Shown here: positions 23,346 to 34,560 of the stretch, piece after piece
Layout: every line of letters begins with the position of its first letter
Position numbering within the stretch: the stretch's first letter is position 1
Source of the DNA: Anastrepha obliqua
Lineage: Eukaryota; Arthropoda; Insecta; Diptera; Tephritidae
Reading direction: 5' to 3'
Assembly (NCBI RefSeq): GCF_027943255.1
Contig: NC_072895.1
Coordinates: forward strand, 46,722,001 to 46,786,000
Length of the DNA: 64,000 nucleotides
Position numbers and translations under genes: made by a program
The notes under the pieces: generated by a model
Databases searched by the model: none
What the model saw: the letters and a program-made list of their open reading frames with translations, nothing else
Told to the model about the DNA's origin: nothing

Positions 23346-23643
23346 GCGGCCGCCGTAGCCGAATGGGTTGGTGCGTTACTACCATTCGCAATTCACAGAG
23401 AAGAACGTCGGTTCGAATCTCGGTGAAACACCAAAATTAAGAAAAACATTTTTCTAATAGCCCATTCGAGTGTATTTCTGCCACGAAAAAGCTCCTCATA
23501 AAAGTATCTACCGTTCGGAGTCGGCTTAAAACCGTAGGTCCCTCCATTTGTAGAACAACATCAAGACGCACACCACAAATAGGAGGAAGGAGCTCGGCCA
23601 AACACCCAAAAAGGGTGTACGCGCCAATTATAGGTATATATAC
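23346..23643 (+). mobile_element. SINE, full-length copy
   Basis: The complete order is visible: GCGGCCGCCGTAGCCGAATG head with A-box, GTCGGTTCGAATCTCGGTG with B-box, the central TGTATTTCTGCCACGAAAAA segment, then GGAGCTCGGCCAAACACC, the hairpin and GCGCCAATTATA with a short (TA)n end. At about 298 bp this is the best reference copy in the window. Confidence 0.9.
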
Positions 23644-23759
23644 TTGCCCTAACCTCTACAAATACGTACACCTATGATTTCTTCTTCGTTCCGTTGCAAA
23701 ATTCCACACACTATACTTTTTTTATAGAAATATTTTTCTTACTACACCAAAGACCAGTG

Positions 23760-24140
23760 ACGCAAAGTTTTACATTTTGCACAAAATTTTTCAAAATTTG
23801 ATTAAGACTTTACAAATTTTTTAATCAATATGTTTAGAATTTTTCTAGATAAAAAGTTTTATAGCCCATTGGGTTTAGCGAATTTTTTTGTTGTTATATC
23901 AAACTTTTTCTTCTACATACAAAAATGTTAGCCTTTACTTTGTATGGAAGGAAAGACACCTCAGCGAATAAAATTGTCAAAAATTAACAATTTTTTGTAT
24001 TCACTTGCAACTTGCACTTTATTATACTAAAATCTATTGGGCTAAAAAAATTCTGGTTAAAAGTAAAAAGTTTTAATGGAATTTTGAAAATTTTAAAAGA
24101 ATTGTGTGCCAAGTTTGTTACTTTGTGTTATACGGTTTGT
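23760..24140. repeat. Fold-back MITE, copy 2
   Basis: The left half has AAGTTTTATAGCCCATTGGG and the right half the inverted AACTTGCACTTTATTATACT then ATCTATTGGGCT. The centre CCTTTACTTTGTATGGAAGG and ACACCTCAGCGAA also occur in the copy at 33960. Confidence 0.6.
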
Positions 24141-24389
24141 GCTGTACTATGAAGCATATTTTTATAAAAAAGATATAAAGATATGAGAAGAAATTGTAGG
24201 GGTACGAGCTAATAGAGTTTCGAGCAAGTACTTACTTATATTCATATAACGAAAGTTAAAGTATCGGTCTTTGATGTTTTTAAGAAAAGCTATTTTTAAT
24301 ACTTTCTTTAAGTTTATTCGTCTATATCTGTCTGCTGGCTTATCGGGGCTACACTACGAAATAGCTAAAGCATATCCTCCTAGCCATTT

Positions 24390-24625
24390 TCCTCCAAATA
24401 ATTGAAAGAAATTGTCGAACAAAATTTGTATGGAAGAAGATGGACGCCACTATCAGAGAAAAAAAAATGAAAAATCGCGGAAATTTTGTTAGCCACTTAA
24501 AACTTGCAACTTCATTTTACTAAAACTGGTTGTGCTATAAAACTGCGTACCACAAATCATTCTAAAAATTCTTACTAAAAAGTTTGATATTTTGATGAAA
24601 ATTTGCAGAATTTTTATAGTTTTTA
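24390..24625. repeat. Fold-back MITE, right half only
   Basis: AACTTGCAACTTCATTTTAC, then GTGCTATAAAACTGCGTACC and TTTGATGAAAATTTGCAG match the right halves of copies at 9817 and 23760. Confidence 0.5.
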
Positions 24626-24836
24626 CAGTAAGTTTAACAAACGATTTCTATGGTTTTTTGTATAAAGAGTTAAAATTTTATAAAAACTAAAATGGAATAC
24701 AATAAATAAATGAAAGTATAACAGTCAAAACTGATCAAAATCTTGCACACCTGTTTTCTTGTCCGTGAGTGTATACGATATGTATCGCCATGCCAAGCAT
24801 TGAAAGCAATTAACATCGTAAAAGCTTTGCTTTGTA

Positions 24837-25937
24837 TTGGGTATGGGAATAAGTTTCCGCCCTCGTAAAAGAGGTGTCGTGTCGCTGCTCGTAGAATTTT
24901 AGTGTTCGCTCTAGTAATGTTCTGGTGATTTGAAGGTGTATATATGAGGTCTCGTTCGCAGTAGCTGGCATTCTTTTGAAGCTTAAAGATCCTTTTCTTG
25001 CGGGAGTCATGCTTCACTATTACCTTTTAATTTATAAATATTTACGCTAATCACGCTCCATCAAATAAAACTTGTAAAGAGTGGTTTTGACGCTTCCAAA
25101 GTGGCAATTTCGTAGTGATTGATAGAGATCGTGAAGGGCCATCGAAATAATTCGAAGATACTCAACTACAACAATTATTGGATGAAGACGCATGCCGAAC
25201 CTGTGATGATATGTCTAAAGAGTTGGATGTTGACAGATCAACCGCCGGTAAATGTTTGCACGCGATGGAAGTGGTCCAGACAGCAGGTAACTGGGTACCA
25301 CATAAATTGAAGGAGAGGAATATCGAGAGACGTTTGGTGAACGGCAGAAGAGGAAAGGTTTTCGGCATCGCATAAATGCTATGATAATCCTAAACGTCGA
25401 AAATTTTGGTCAGGTGAACCAGATCCATCGATGGCGGAAAAAAATATTCATGCTTCAAAGGTTATGTTTTTCATCTGGTGGGATCAGAAAGGTGTCATCT
25501 TTTATGAACTCCTGGTTTGAAACCATCACTGGCGATCGTTACCGACTGCAGCTAATGCGTTTGAATCAAGCTCTCAAAGAAAAGTGGCGGGAATGGGACG
25601 GTAGACATGACAAACTGATTACAGTGCATGACAACGCCAGGCCACACGATGTTGCCCCACCCGCCGTATTCCCCAGACATTGCACCTTCGGATTACCATC
25701 TGTTCCGATCAATGCAGTCAGCCCTTATTGGAGAGCGGTTCACTTCTAACGAGAGCATCGCAAACTGGCTCAATGAATGGATCAAGTCAAAAGAACTCGA
25801 ATTTTTCGTCAGAGAAATCCGTATTCTGTCTGAAGGATGGAGTAAAGTTGTAGCTTCCAATGACACACACTATTATTTAATTGTTTAGATAACTCGTAGC
25901 TTTGACTAAGAAGGGACGGAAACTTATTCCCATACAA
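24837..25937 (+). mobile_element. Mariner-like element with both TIRs, internally deleted
   Basis: The left end TTGGGTATGGGAATAAGTTT and the right end, in reverse complement TTGTATGGGAATAAGTTTCC, lie next to TA dinucleotides. Plus-strand remnants are HTH-like DDMSKELDVDRSTAGKCLHA, then YDNPKRRKFW just after a deletion that removes the first catalytic Asp block. VMFFIWWDQKGV, VHDNARPH (second Asp), PDIAPSDYHLFRSMQ (third Asp) and the C-terminus ILSEGWSKVVASNDTHYY follow, with the stop near 25886. Frameshifts separate the pieces. At 1.1 kb it is slightly short for mariner. Confidence 0.85.
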
Positions 25938-26234
25938 TACTGAAAGTAAAACTTAGTAAAACTTTTCACACTCTACTTAAACTACGCAAAACAGAGATTT
26001 CTTCTTCTTGTCGATATACTCTGCTGCTACTTTGACTAGACGTACTATATTTAGAGATGGATTTTAACACTTCCCAGCATGCAAAAGAAGCCGATTATTA
26101 TTCGTATTATTCCCATTGAGCCTTAGAAATTTCTGGAATCTCTTGAAGGAGATATGAGATATATTAAAACTTTTGTCTATTGAAAGATGATTCTACAAAA
26201 AATAGTCCATATTTTCCAAGTCAGTAGTTTGCAT

Positions 26235-26400
26235 GCCTTCTTCTTCTACGTAATTGGCACATTAACTGGCTCAAGCGAGCTTAGCCGAATTCATCAACGA
26301 CCTCTTCTACCTTAGCTACTTACGCCAACTGACGCCTATTAAAGCAAAAGTGAACGTAGACCAATCTACATTTGGTATTTTCACTTGGTAGAACAGGTCT
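26235..26400 (-). mobile_element. Diverged RTE-like LINE 3' tail
   Basis: TAATTGGCACATTAACTGGC then GCTTAGCCGA resembles the RTE tail AATTGGCGCG...GGCCGAG, and GCCAACTGACGCC matches the SNWRR-coding segment. It points towards the next copy, so two RTE tails lie back to back. Confidence 0.5.
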
Positions 26401-26665
26401 TCTTCTCGACGACATAGACATAGCGTAGCGAATAAAGATCCAGCTGCTACGCTGGCTGGGTCATGTCGTCCGAATTGGCACAAGCGCTGCGGCTCTGAAA
26501 ATATTCGATGCGGTACCAGCTGGTGGTAGCAGAGGAAAAGGAAGGCCTCCTCTGCGTTGGAAAGATCAGGTGGAGAAGGACCACTTGGTGTGTCCAACTG
26601 GCGCCGGTTAGCCTGAGAAAGAAATTATTGCGTAAGCGGTTATCGCGCCATTTAAGAAACAGAAG
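26401..26665 (+). mobile_element. RTE-like LINE 3' fragment
   Basis: The plus strand reads DDIDIA-RIKIQLLRWLGHVV, then ALKIFDAVPAGGSRGKGRPP and LRWKDQVEKD, with one stop in the first block. The nucleotide tail GCGTAAGCGGTTATCGCGCC ends the copy. It is the same family as 917 and 28885, in the other orientation. Confidence 0.8.
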
Positions 26666-26814
26666 AAGAGTAGGCCTTCCTGCCGCTACGTCACCAACAT
26701 ATTTATGTTACGATAGTCGAGAGAATTTATGCTTGGCTGCCAGTCAATTTGTTCTTATTCCAAGACCACTGCGAGTATAGTAACCGATTAAATAAGCGCA
26801 ATGAGAAGTCAGTC

Positions 26815-26895
26815 AACGCGAATATTTCTACCATAAAAAGTTTCTCATAAAAAACATGTCTACAGTTCGGAGTCGGCACAAAGCTCTAGTTCCGT
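26815..26895 (+). mobile_element. SINE body fragment
   Basis: CGAATATTTCTACCATAAAA then TTCGGAGTCGGCACAAAGCT match the SINE centre. The head and tail are absent. Confidence 0.6.
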
Positions 26896-28570
26896 GATAT
26901 ATAAGGCAACATACATATTATAAATGAGAGAAGAGTCTCGATTTTTTTAATTTGAAAAGAAAAGACTGAAAAGTAATTAAGTTTTTCCCTGATCAGTAAG
27001 AATTATTTCATACTTATTTGACATTCAACATTAATTTTCTCCGTATTAAGATGATAATTGTATGATTAAGGTTTACTTACACAAGTCAATGCCACGTCAG
27101 TTCAGTATTAGTATCAATATCAGTGAGATATAAAATATCGTTCCTTAATCTCAAATGGATCTTTTCAGATAAGTCCTAGGGTTGTATATGAATTAGTATT
27201 TGCTATCAATAATGATTTACAATAATTCTGAACTGATGCGGCACTGATGTGTTCTGTGATAGATCTCAACTTTACTTCTTATTTGTGAAATTTCGTCTAA
27301 CAGCAAAAAATATGCAATGCCTTACATCAGTCCTGCAGTAAAAGTGCATACGTGCAAAGTGCAAAAGTGCTACGGAACGCGCAACCTGGTGGTTGGGTTT
27401 AAAATATAGGTGTGCGCTGTGAAAATGTTTAGCAGTAGCAACAGAAGCAGGTAGCGGTGTTTATCAATTCACAGTCAGTTCGCACCTTTAATTCGTTGTT
27501 ATTGCTATAATTGAATTTTATGATGAAAAAATACGTTTTTATTTTTATGTGTATTTCTTTTATTTTATATTACTTTTTTAATACTACGCCTTTTTGTGTT
27601 AATTTTTGCTATAACTTTTTGCTATCTTATATCTTTTTACGTTTTTCAATGTATAGTAGTTGTAGTTGTACTACTACTTTGCTATAGTAAAAGCTCGTCC
27701 CATTTAATTGCATATCGAATGCGATGGCGACAAGACTACAGGCAAATAAATACAAATTTATACGCCTATAGAAAAGTTCATATATATTTTTTTAAAGTGT
27801 ATATGTATGTGCTTATGTATTTACCATACCTAGGATGTTTCTTCACTCAATCATATACTTCTCAGATCACTAAAATTGATATTTTTATTTTTGTATATTT
27901 TCCTCTCTTCTAAATGTAGCCCTAGAAGATTTAAATAAAGTTTTAAATACCCACATCCCACTCAACGAAGTTCTCTGAAATTCCAAACCAACCACCCAAT
28001 ATATGCCACTATGACAAAACGAAGGGTTCTGTGATTGAACAAAGAATTGTACCAAAGTGAAAAGTATTTGCTTGGGTTTTTAATAGATCGAGAATATTAC
28101 TCCTCTTAAAGGAATAAAAAATCGCTCAAGTCAAATATTCAAAAGTTGAATGATGTAAAGTCTACTGGAATTTTTCAATTTATAGAATGTCTACATTACC
28201 TCTATAGTTAAGGAAACATCTAAATATACAGGTTGGGCCGTAAAAAAATATATAATAAAAATATTATCTTCACGTCTCATTTTCAGGTTATTGCATCTAA
28301 TCTGCCGATTATTTACCATTTTTACTTGAAATCTTTTTAAAAAACTCATAGCAGATTGGGTTCCATCATTGGTTTGGGCAAATGAGAAGGACGATTGAAC
28401 TGATTAAGTTACTTAATGAAATTTTATTTAAATGCACTGAAGATGAAGATATATATCCAGCTCGAAACCACAACAAGCTCCGCAAATCGCTAGCCGGTAG
28501 CAAAATTGTGAATAGCAAAGGCAAAGAAATTTTCCTAGCGAGATTTAAAATGACCAATTGTTTTGTCGGT
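26896..28570. other. A+T-rich region, no gene recognised
   Basis: Two open frames of about 75-105 codons (27596-27913 and 28382-28606) have no recognised similarity. Nothing else structured was seen. Confidence 0.45.
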
Positions 28571-28574
28571 TTTG

Positions 28575-29645
28575 CATTACGCTACGTCCGCGTCGCCGGG
28601 CTCTAATGATTCGCAGTGTACAAAGCTAGAGACCTGTCAGAATACTGTCATCAGAAGAGCCGCAGAATGTTTCCTAATATCACCCCTGCAGGATCTCCAC
28701 AACGAGGCTACTTTGCTCCCTATGCTTTTATTCGTGCTGGGTAACCACCACAGGAACCACCCGTGCTGGTACATGCTTGGGGCTAAGCCACCTCTAACGT
28801 GAATTAGAAGACATCTCTTCGACTACACTGACGAGATCAAGGATCGTACACAACTACAATTACTAGATCGGACAGTTTATCTGCTCCTTAATTGGCGCGA
28901 TAACCGCTTACGCGATTTTGGCCGAGTTAAACAAACCGCACCAGTCATTTCTTTCTCGTGCTAACCGGCGCCAGTTGGACGCAAAAAGTGAAGCCAACTC
29001 CTTCTCCATCTGATCTTTCCAACGCAGAGGAGGCCCTCCGCTTTTTCTGCTACCACCAGCTGGTACCGCTTCGAATACTTTCAGAACTGGAGCATTTGTA
29101 TCCATTAGAACGACATGATCCAGCCAACATAGCCGCTGGATCTTTATTCGCTGCGCTATGTCTATGTCGTCGGAAAGCACATACAGCTCATCGTTTCATC
29201 GCCCGCGATATTCGCTGTTGCCAACGTGCAAAGGTCTAAAAATTTTACGCAGAATCTTTCTTTCAAACACTCCAAGCAACGCTTCATCGGATATTGTCAA
29301 CGTAAACGCTTCTGCGCCATACGACAGATAGTTTTAAACAAACATTAAACGATGTTCCTCAAGAGTCTCTTACTGCGTTCCTAACCTCCGCAACTTGTGT
29401 TAAATTATGTTTCGGATATTGAACAGGTTTAATCCATATTGTAGCAAGTTTAACTCCATTGTACTAATCACCTATTCAGATGATCCCTTAAACCCACTCA
29501 TCGAATACACCTCTCTCCCTTTGGAGACTCCCGTCAAAGCAGCGTGTTTCCTGAGCCTACCGTTAGAAATATAGGCAATGACGATCTGTGACTACACCGC
29601 ACTAGCAGGGCTTGATAACTGCTACAACAACAACAACAGAAATAT
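28575..29645 (+). mobile_element. LINE 3' part interrupted by an RTE insertion
   Basis: The first part (28575-28884) reads QCTKLETCQNTVIRRAAECF, LQDLHNEATLLPML and HPCWYMLGAKPP, typical of the region after the RT in insect jockey-like pols. The second part (29333-29645) resumes with a diverged continuation, CFGY-TGLIH-VAS and a THSSNTPLSLW-like C-terminus. It ends in a tail of ACAACAACAACA. The 448 bp between are an oppositely oriented RTE fragment. Continuity of the two halves is an inference from gene order and the tail. Confidence 0.7.
28885..29332 (-). mobile_element. RTE-like LINE 3' fragment, nested
   Basis: The minus strand has the frame DDIDIAQRIKIQRLCWLDHV, then VLKVFEAVPAGGSRKSGGPP, LRWKDQMEKELASLFASNWR and RLARERNDW. 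The tail (plus reading AATTGGCGCGATAACCGCTT then ACGCGATTTTGGCCGAG) is the cleanest copy of this 3' end. Upstream sequence is decayed. It lies inside another LINE. Confidence 0.85.
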
Positions 29646-30620
29646 GTACCCATCACTCAGGGCAAGGGCTAATGGAAGTCGCTAAAATACTTGAACTGTC
29701 CAGATGACGTACATCTTTTGAAGGTCGCAAAATAACACTACAGCGTAGGTCAAAGTAGAGACTTCTTTCGAAACATAAGTTCGAAGTTCTCTCTTATAGG
29801 CAGCCTTGTTTAATGGTTGTGCATTAGAATCTCATTTTATTAGCTCATTGCTTCTATGCACGGCATATTTTAAATACACAAACCAAATTTTTTGTTTTAG
29901 TTTTCTTAGCAACCAGTCGCTATCGTTACTACAAAATGCTTTTAGTTAATTGACTGACTATTCGAAGGAATGCGAATGCAGCGAACAGCGAGCAGCAATA
30001 CTGGTATCTCACCAAGCCAAAAACAGCTGTATGAGTAAGAGTTACATTTTTTCATTTTTTCTTTATATTCCGTCACTCTCGTTTGATATTTTATGACAGA
30101 CGATCTCAACAGTCTAGCTTTTTGAGGATTTTTTATATTTTTTATTTTAGTTCTGTTTTTGTTTATTTGGTTCTGTTTTTGATACTTATTTTGAAATGCA
30201 GATTTGAACTGCAGTGTGACAGCCGTCAAAGTGTTTAACAAACATTTCTAATTCTGGTATGGCACACACACGCACATATATATACATATGCATATCTTCA
30301 GAAGTTTTTTTTTCTTCGGATTTGCAAATTTTACTTTATTTGCGTGGCTTAATGTTCAGTCAAGTGTGCCTACAGCTTAATCAATATGTCCTTGTTGCTT
30401 TGGTTACTGCACGTGCCATCAATCTGAAATTTTACTCACTTTGCCACTGGCTTCTTAGAAACCAAATAAAGACCCAAGAACTCTAATATATATGTAAATG
30501 AAAAAAATTTAGCTAGCTTCTACTTCAACTTGAAAGATTAAATAAATATATACATTAGGGTGTCTCACACGGGACAATGAAATGTATTATATTTGACGTT
30601 TATATATCTACATATAATAA
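29646..30620. other. No gene recognised
   Basis: A+T-rich sequence. The 99-codon frame on the minus strand is low-complexity (Asn/Lys/Gln-rich) and shows no domain. Confidence 0.4.
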
Positions 30621-30622
30621 TT

Positions 30623-31798
30623 ACTTCAATTTTGCTCCAATGCAAAGAAACCAAGTATTGGAATACTAGAGTACTTTTCTTTCACTTCTGCTATCCAGCT
30701 TGCCGAGGTGTTGTATTTCTGAGGTTTGGACCAAATAGACGACCAATATGACCTAAATTCATCCATTGATGCCTGTCGCGTCTGCTTTTCAACGTTCGTG
30801 GTTTGTTTTAATTGTCGCAAAAATAGCTTTTAATTGCTTTCAAACATACGATTATGTTGCTTGCGTTTTATAGACATCCTATATTTTTCTCTTCTGGTGG
30901 TTAGCGTTCTTAATTTTTGCTTGAGCGTATCGAGCGTACGCTTGGGCATTTCTTCATTATTTTCGAACTTCGAGTGAGTATTAAAGTTTTTACATATTGT
31001 ATTTTGAGGACTTGGCATTTCAGTCGTCCGGAGGTGTTTCCCCCTACCAATGCTGTTATTTTTCCTATTTTTCGGCGGTGCTCTTCAATGTTCTTATCGA
31101 GTCTTATCAACCACTTCGGTTTATTACTCTTGTCAGTTGATCTGGAGTGTTTTGGCTTCAGATTGTGTTGATTGTTCACAAAATGTTTATAAGTGATTAT
31201 TTCAGATATAGTTTTAGCAACGCAGTATATGACTATTATTAGTTCTTCAAGATTAATCTCTTCGTTCAGTGTTTCCGGTAATACAACAGCGTTGTAATAG
31301 AAAACTAAGTTTCCGAGTTTTCTAGAGGTGTTTAGTTTCGGCAAGTGCGGCAGACTCATCACAGGCATTCCCCTATATTTCGCATAATTTTCGTGAAAAC
31401 TATTATATGCGCTTTCAAAATCTATTGACTCTGCACTGTCGTTGACGGGCTCAATAATTAAAGGGACATTCTGTTCGTTCTCTCTCGCCACTTCCTGAGT
31501 AATTTCTTCCCTTCTTGCTTCTGTGATGTAATCATGTCTGCGTATTGTTCTTAATTGATCAGACAAGTTTTGCTCTGACACGTTCATTTGCGGATATTTT
31601 TCTACAAACTTTTCACGTAAACGTTTTCGGAAAAGATTTCTGTGTGTTTCTAATTTAGTGATCTGTAGGTATGTGCGTAATAAGAATTCGTTAATTTCTG
31701 ATGTCCATTTTTTACGCTGTCTAGTTGCTACAACTGGGCTGGTAGCTGCATGCGATGCTTGCGAATCAGTTCCCGTCTGCAAAAAGTCTTGTCTGTTA
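30623..31798 (-). pseudogene. Retroelement 5' module (SANT-like region and pre-RT linker)
   Basis: The open minus frame of about 290 codons reads RQRKKWTSEINEFLLRTYLQ, KLETHRNLFRKRLREKF and NVSEQNLSDQLRTIRRHDYI, the Myb/SANT-like N-terminal region found ahead of some arthropod non-LTR pols. KPKWLIRLDKNIEEHRRKIG follows. A frameshift near 31000 leads to TLDTLKQKLRTLTTRREKYR and KRKQHNRMFESN, then a TAA, then KLFLRQLKQTTNVEKQTRQA, the linker just before an RT. The RT itself is absent. No ATG precedes the first domain (the first in-frame ATG is at 31587), and the frame opens out of the pentanucleotide repeat. It keeps the 5' end and lost the 3' end, the opposite of normal LINE truncation. Confidence 0.65.
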
Positions 31799-31810
31799 TC
31801 CCCAGAGTAG

Positions 31811-31898
31811 TTATTTTATTTTATTTTATTTTATTTTATTTTATTTTATTTTATTTTATTTTATTTTATTTTATTTTATTTTATTTTATTTTATTTTA
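31811..31898. repeat. (TTTTA)n pentanucleotide repeat, about 17 units
   Basis: An almost perfect TTTTA tandem array directly beside the upstream end of the retroelement module. Confidence 0.95.
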
Positions 31899-31899
31899 T

Positions 31900-33479
31900 A
31901 TTATGACGAAAGCAGCTCCCTAGCGCTCTGAATAATATTAAAAAATTGTGTGTACATACCTACATATGCAAAGCTACTCTTCATACACACCATACGCACA
32001 CAAATATGAGCTGAATTAAACTTTGTTTGCACTTAACCAACTTTTTGTCTAATTTATTTGCTAAATTTTACGATTTCGAAAGCGACTATTACAGGTTACT
32101 TAAGAGGAATTTTTGACTTTTCTAACTGAGTTTCCGATCGTAACAATAAATATGCAGCAGACAACAAACTATGTACAACAACAATTTAGAATTCAATTTA
32201 CGGGTATGTATGCACAGATCTATGGCCATGAATACTTATGATGGAATGACCAAACAACGTAAACTCTGCCACCAACGACCACCAATATTGTACACCAGCA
32301 ACAACACAAGCACACAAGCACAAAAAAACAGCTGACTGTTGGCTGTTGGATGTTGGCAATTGGTTGGCTATTTCCTAACAAATTGCTTCGTTAATACTTG
32401 AAATTACGAGTACGATGAGTGCAAACACTCAAAAGGTGCGGCTATAATGCTAATAAAATATATGAACTAGTGGGCTCGACAGTTCACCTGCATACATACA
32501 TACATATTACAGATGAGCACGCTCGCATCTTGTGGCCTCAATGGCCGACCGAAGCACGCGTACGCGCCCAGCAGGCACCTAATAAGCCTTCAAAGGCCGC
32601 CAAAGCCCGTCATTGCCCGCGGACTGTTCACGTCGCTGGTGAATGAGAGAACTTGGCCAACAACATTGCACAGACGAAGTTCAGCCATACACCTCCATTT
32701 ACATACCGTACATAGTGAAAGAGCAAAAGAAGCAGAAGTGCAAAAAAAAATAATTCAGGAAAATTATAAATCATTTATGTGTATGTGAGTATGTATGCAT
32801 GTATGTGTGCTTAGCATGTGTACAGAACGGTGCGCGCGTGTATAGCGCAAGCAAGTGAAAAAGATATGAAAAAATATTAAGCAAACAAAATAACGCAAAT
32901 TGTGTATACACATACATACATACATACTAGTACACACATTTTATGAACGCACGCACTCATATTGAAGCCGATTGCGAGATAAGCAAAGTCAACGGAAATA
33001 AACCAGCAGCGGCAGTACAGAACAGCGGAACAGCAATCAACAGAAGCACTAAAATAGCAACAACGGCACAGGGGTTGATTACTATTTTCAAAAGAAAAAA
33101 ACACAAAAACAAAAAAAAAAAAATAGATTTCATAATATTCAGGTGTTGTGGAATGTAACCTGCATTCCTAAACGCTAAGGCGACTGAACGGCTCTTGATT
33201 GGTCTTGATTGCACCTACACATTTGCTGGTTGCGTTGGGTGTGGTCGACATGGTGTGGTTGGGTGATGGTTACCACATCTGCTGTTGCAACTGCCTCTAC
33301 TATTGTTTAGGCCAAGTAGGGTTTGCATAGGTTCTGTAGTCATAGGGTCTGTAGTCAGACAATCAACGCCAATGGCACAGGGAAGGGTTTGACAACAAGT
33401 TTTTCTTTTAGCAGATGTAGGATATTCCCTTGCCAGAAAAGGCAAACAGAGGCGGAATTAAATGGTATGCAATTGGAGT
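31900..33479. other. Mixed region, no gene recognised
   Basis: Somewhat less A+T-rich at 32500-32700 and 33180-33470, with short frames that do not resemble known families. It could hold an untranslated exon, but no splice pattern can be argued from the sequence alone. Confidence 0.4.
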
Positions 33480-33764
33480 GCGGCGACCGCCGTAACCGAA
33501 TGGTTTGGTGTGTGACTAACATTCAGAAGTGCGTAAGCTCGAATCTCTACGCATGAAATACCAAAATGAATGTTTTCTAATAGCGGTCGACAGGCAATGG
33601 CAAACCTCCGCGTCGGTATTTCTGCCATGAAAAAGCTTCTAATACCATTCGGAGTCGGCGAAAACTGTAGGTCTGCCCATTTGTAAAACAACATCAAGAC
33701 GCACGCCCCAAATAGGAGGAGAAGCTCGGCCAAACACCCAAAAAGGGTGTAAGAGCCAACGTAT
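33480..33764 (+). mobile_element. SINE, full-length copy, second subfamily
   Basis: Head CGACCGCCGTAACCGAATGG, box-B region GTAAGCTCGAATCTCTACGC, the central GTCGGTATTTCTGCCATGAA, then GAAGCTCGGCCAAACACCC and the hairpin GGGTGT tail. Its end GTATA is directly followed by a MITE terminus. Confidence 0.85.
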
Positions 33765-33946
33765 AAGATGGCACAAAATTAATCAACCAATTTGGTTTTT
33801 GAATAACTTTTTTATTAAATAAAAAAAGTAATTTTGAGTGATGGAAATCTTTCTTTTGATCTTAACGTACTCCAGTGCTTGTCTTTTGGTATCCTACGAC
33901 GTTCTACTGTACTTGCCCTGACAATTATTATCATATACACTCCGTT
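33765..33946. mobile_element. MITE, one end, joined to SINE tail
   Basis: It begins AGATGGCACAAAATTAATCA and continues TTTTTGAATAACTTTTTTAT and TGAGTGATGGAAATCTTTC, the same interior as 20518 and 50126. The right end is missing. Confidence 0.6.
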
Positions 33947-33959
33947 GCAAAAGTAAAAA

Positions 33960-34425
33960 CACACAACTATTGCTTTATAAAATTAAAGTTCAAACTACAA
34001 CAAAAACCATATAAAGTTTCAAAGTTTATACAAAATTTTTAACATTTTTCCAAATAGAAATTTTAGAATTTCTTGGGTATACAGTTTTATAGCCCATTGA
34101 ATTTTAGTATAACAAAGTGCAAGTTTCAACTAAATACCAAATACCGTTGATTTTTGGCAATTTTCATTGATAAGTTGATATGCTTTTACTTCCATAAAAA
34201 AAAAAAACAAAATTGAGCACGTCTTTTTTTTGTTGGAAGAAAAGACGTGACACCTCAGCGAAAAAAAAACTGTGAAAAACCAACAGTATTTGGTAGTTTC
34301 TGGAAACTTGCACTTTGTAATGCTAAAATTCAATGAGCTATAAAATAGTGAAAACAGATTTTAAAAATATTCTAAAAAAGATGAAAGTTTTGGTGATATT
34401 TTATAAGAACTTTGCTGTAGATGTG
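33960..34425. repeat. Fold-back MITE, copy 3
   Basis: The left half TACAGTTTTATAGCCCATTG then ACAAAGTGCAAGTTTCAAC and the right half GAAACTTGCACTTTGTAATG then TTCAATGAGCTATAAAAT are inverted partners. Nearer the centre ACCAAATACCGTTGATTTTT pairs with AACCAACAGTATTTGGT. Confidence 0.75.
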
Positions 34426-34560
34426 TTTCAACACTGAAGAGCTGTCTTCTGCTATTTGTTCAAACTGATAGAGATTGGCAAAGACGAATAGCAAAAACGA
34501 ATAATTTATGCAAACCCAACAAGCTGTTAAATTGAACTTTGAGTGCTCTCTGCAATTATA

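Noticed and set aside
24670..25017. 115-codon minus-strand frame as a gene
   Set aside because: It runs across the left TIR of the mariner and opposes the transposase direction; no domain is visible.
27596..27913. 105-codon plus frame as a membrane protein
   Set aside because: Its hydrophobicity reflects T-rich DNA; no start context, homologous pattern or neighbouring exon supports it.
31811..31898. (TTTTA)n as a CRISPR-like or satellite array
   Set aside because: The unit is 5 bp with no spacers; it is a simple microsatellite.
33215..33445. Minus-strand frame with several Cys as a coding exon
   Set aside because: No known cysteine spacing, no splice sites that can be argued, and no continuation on either side.
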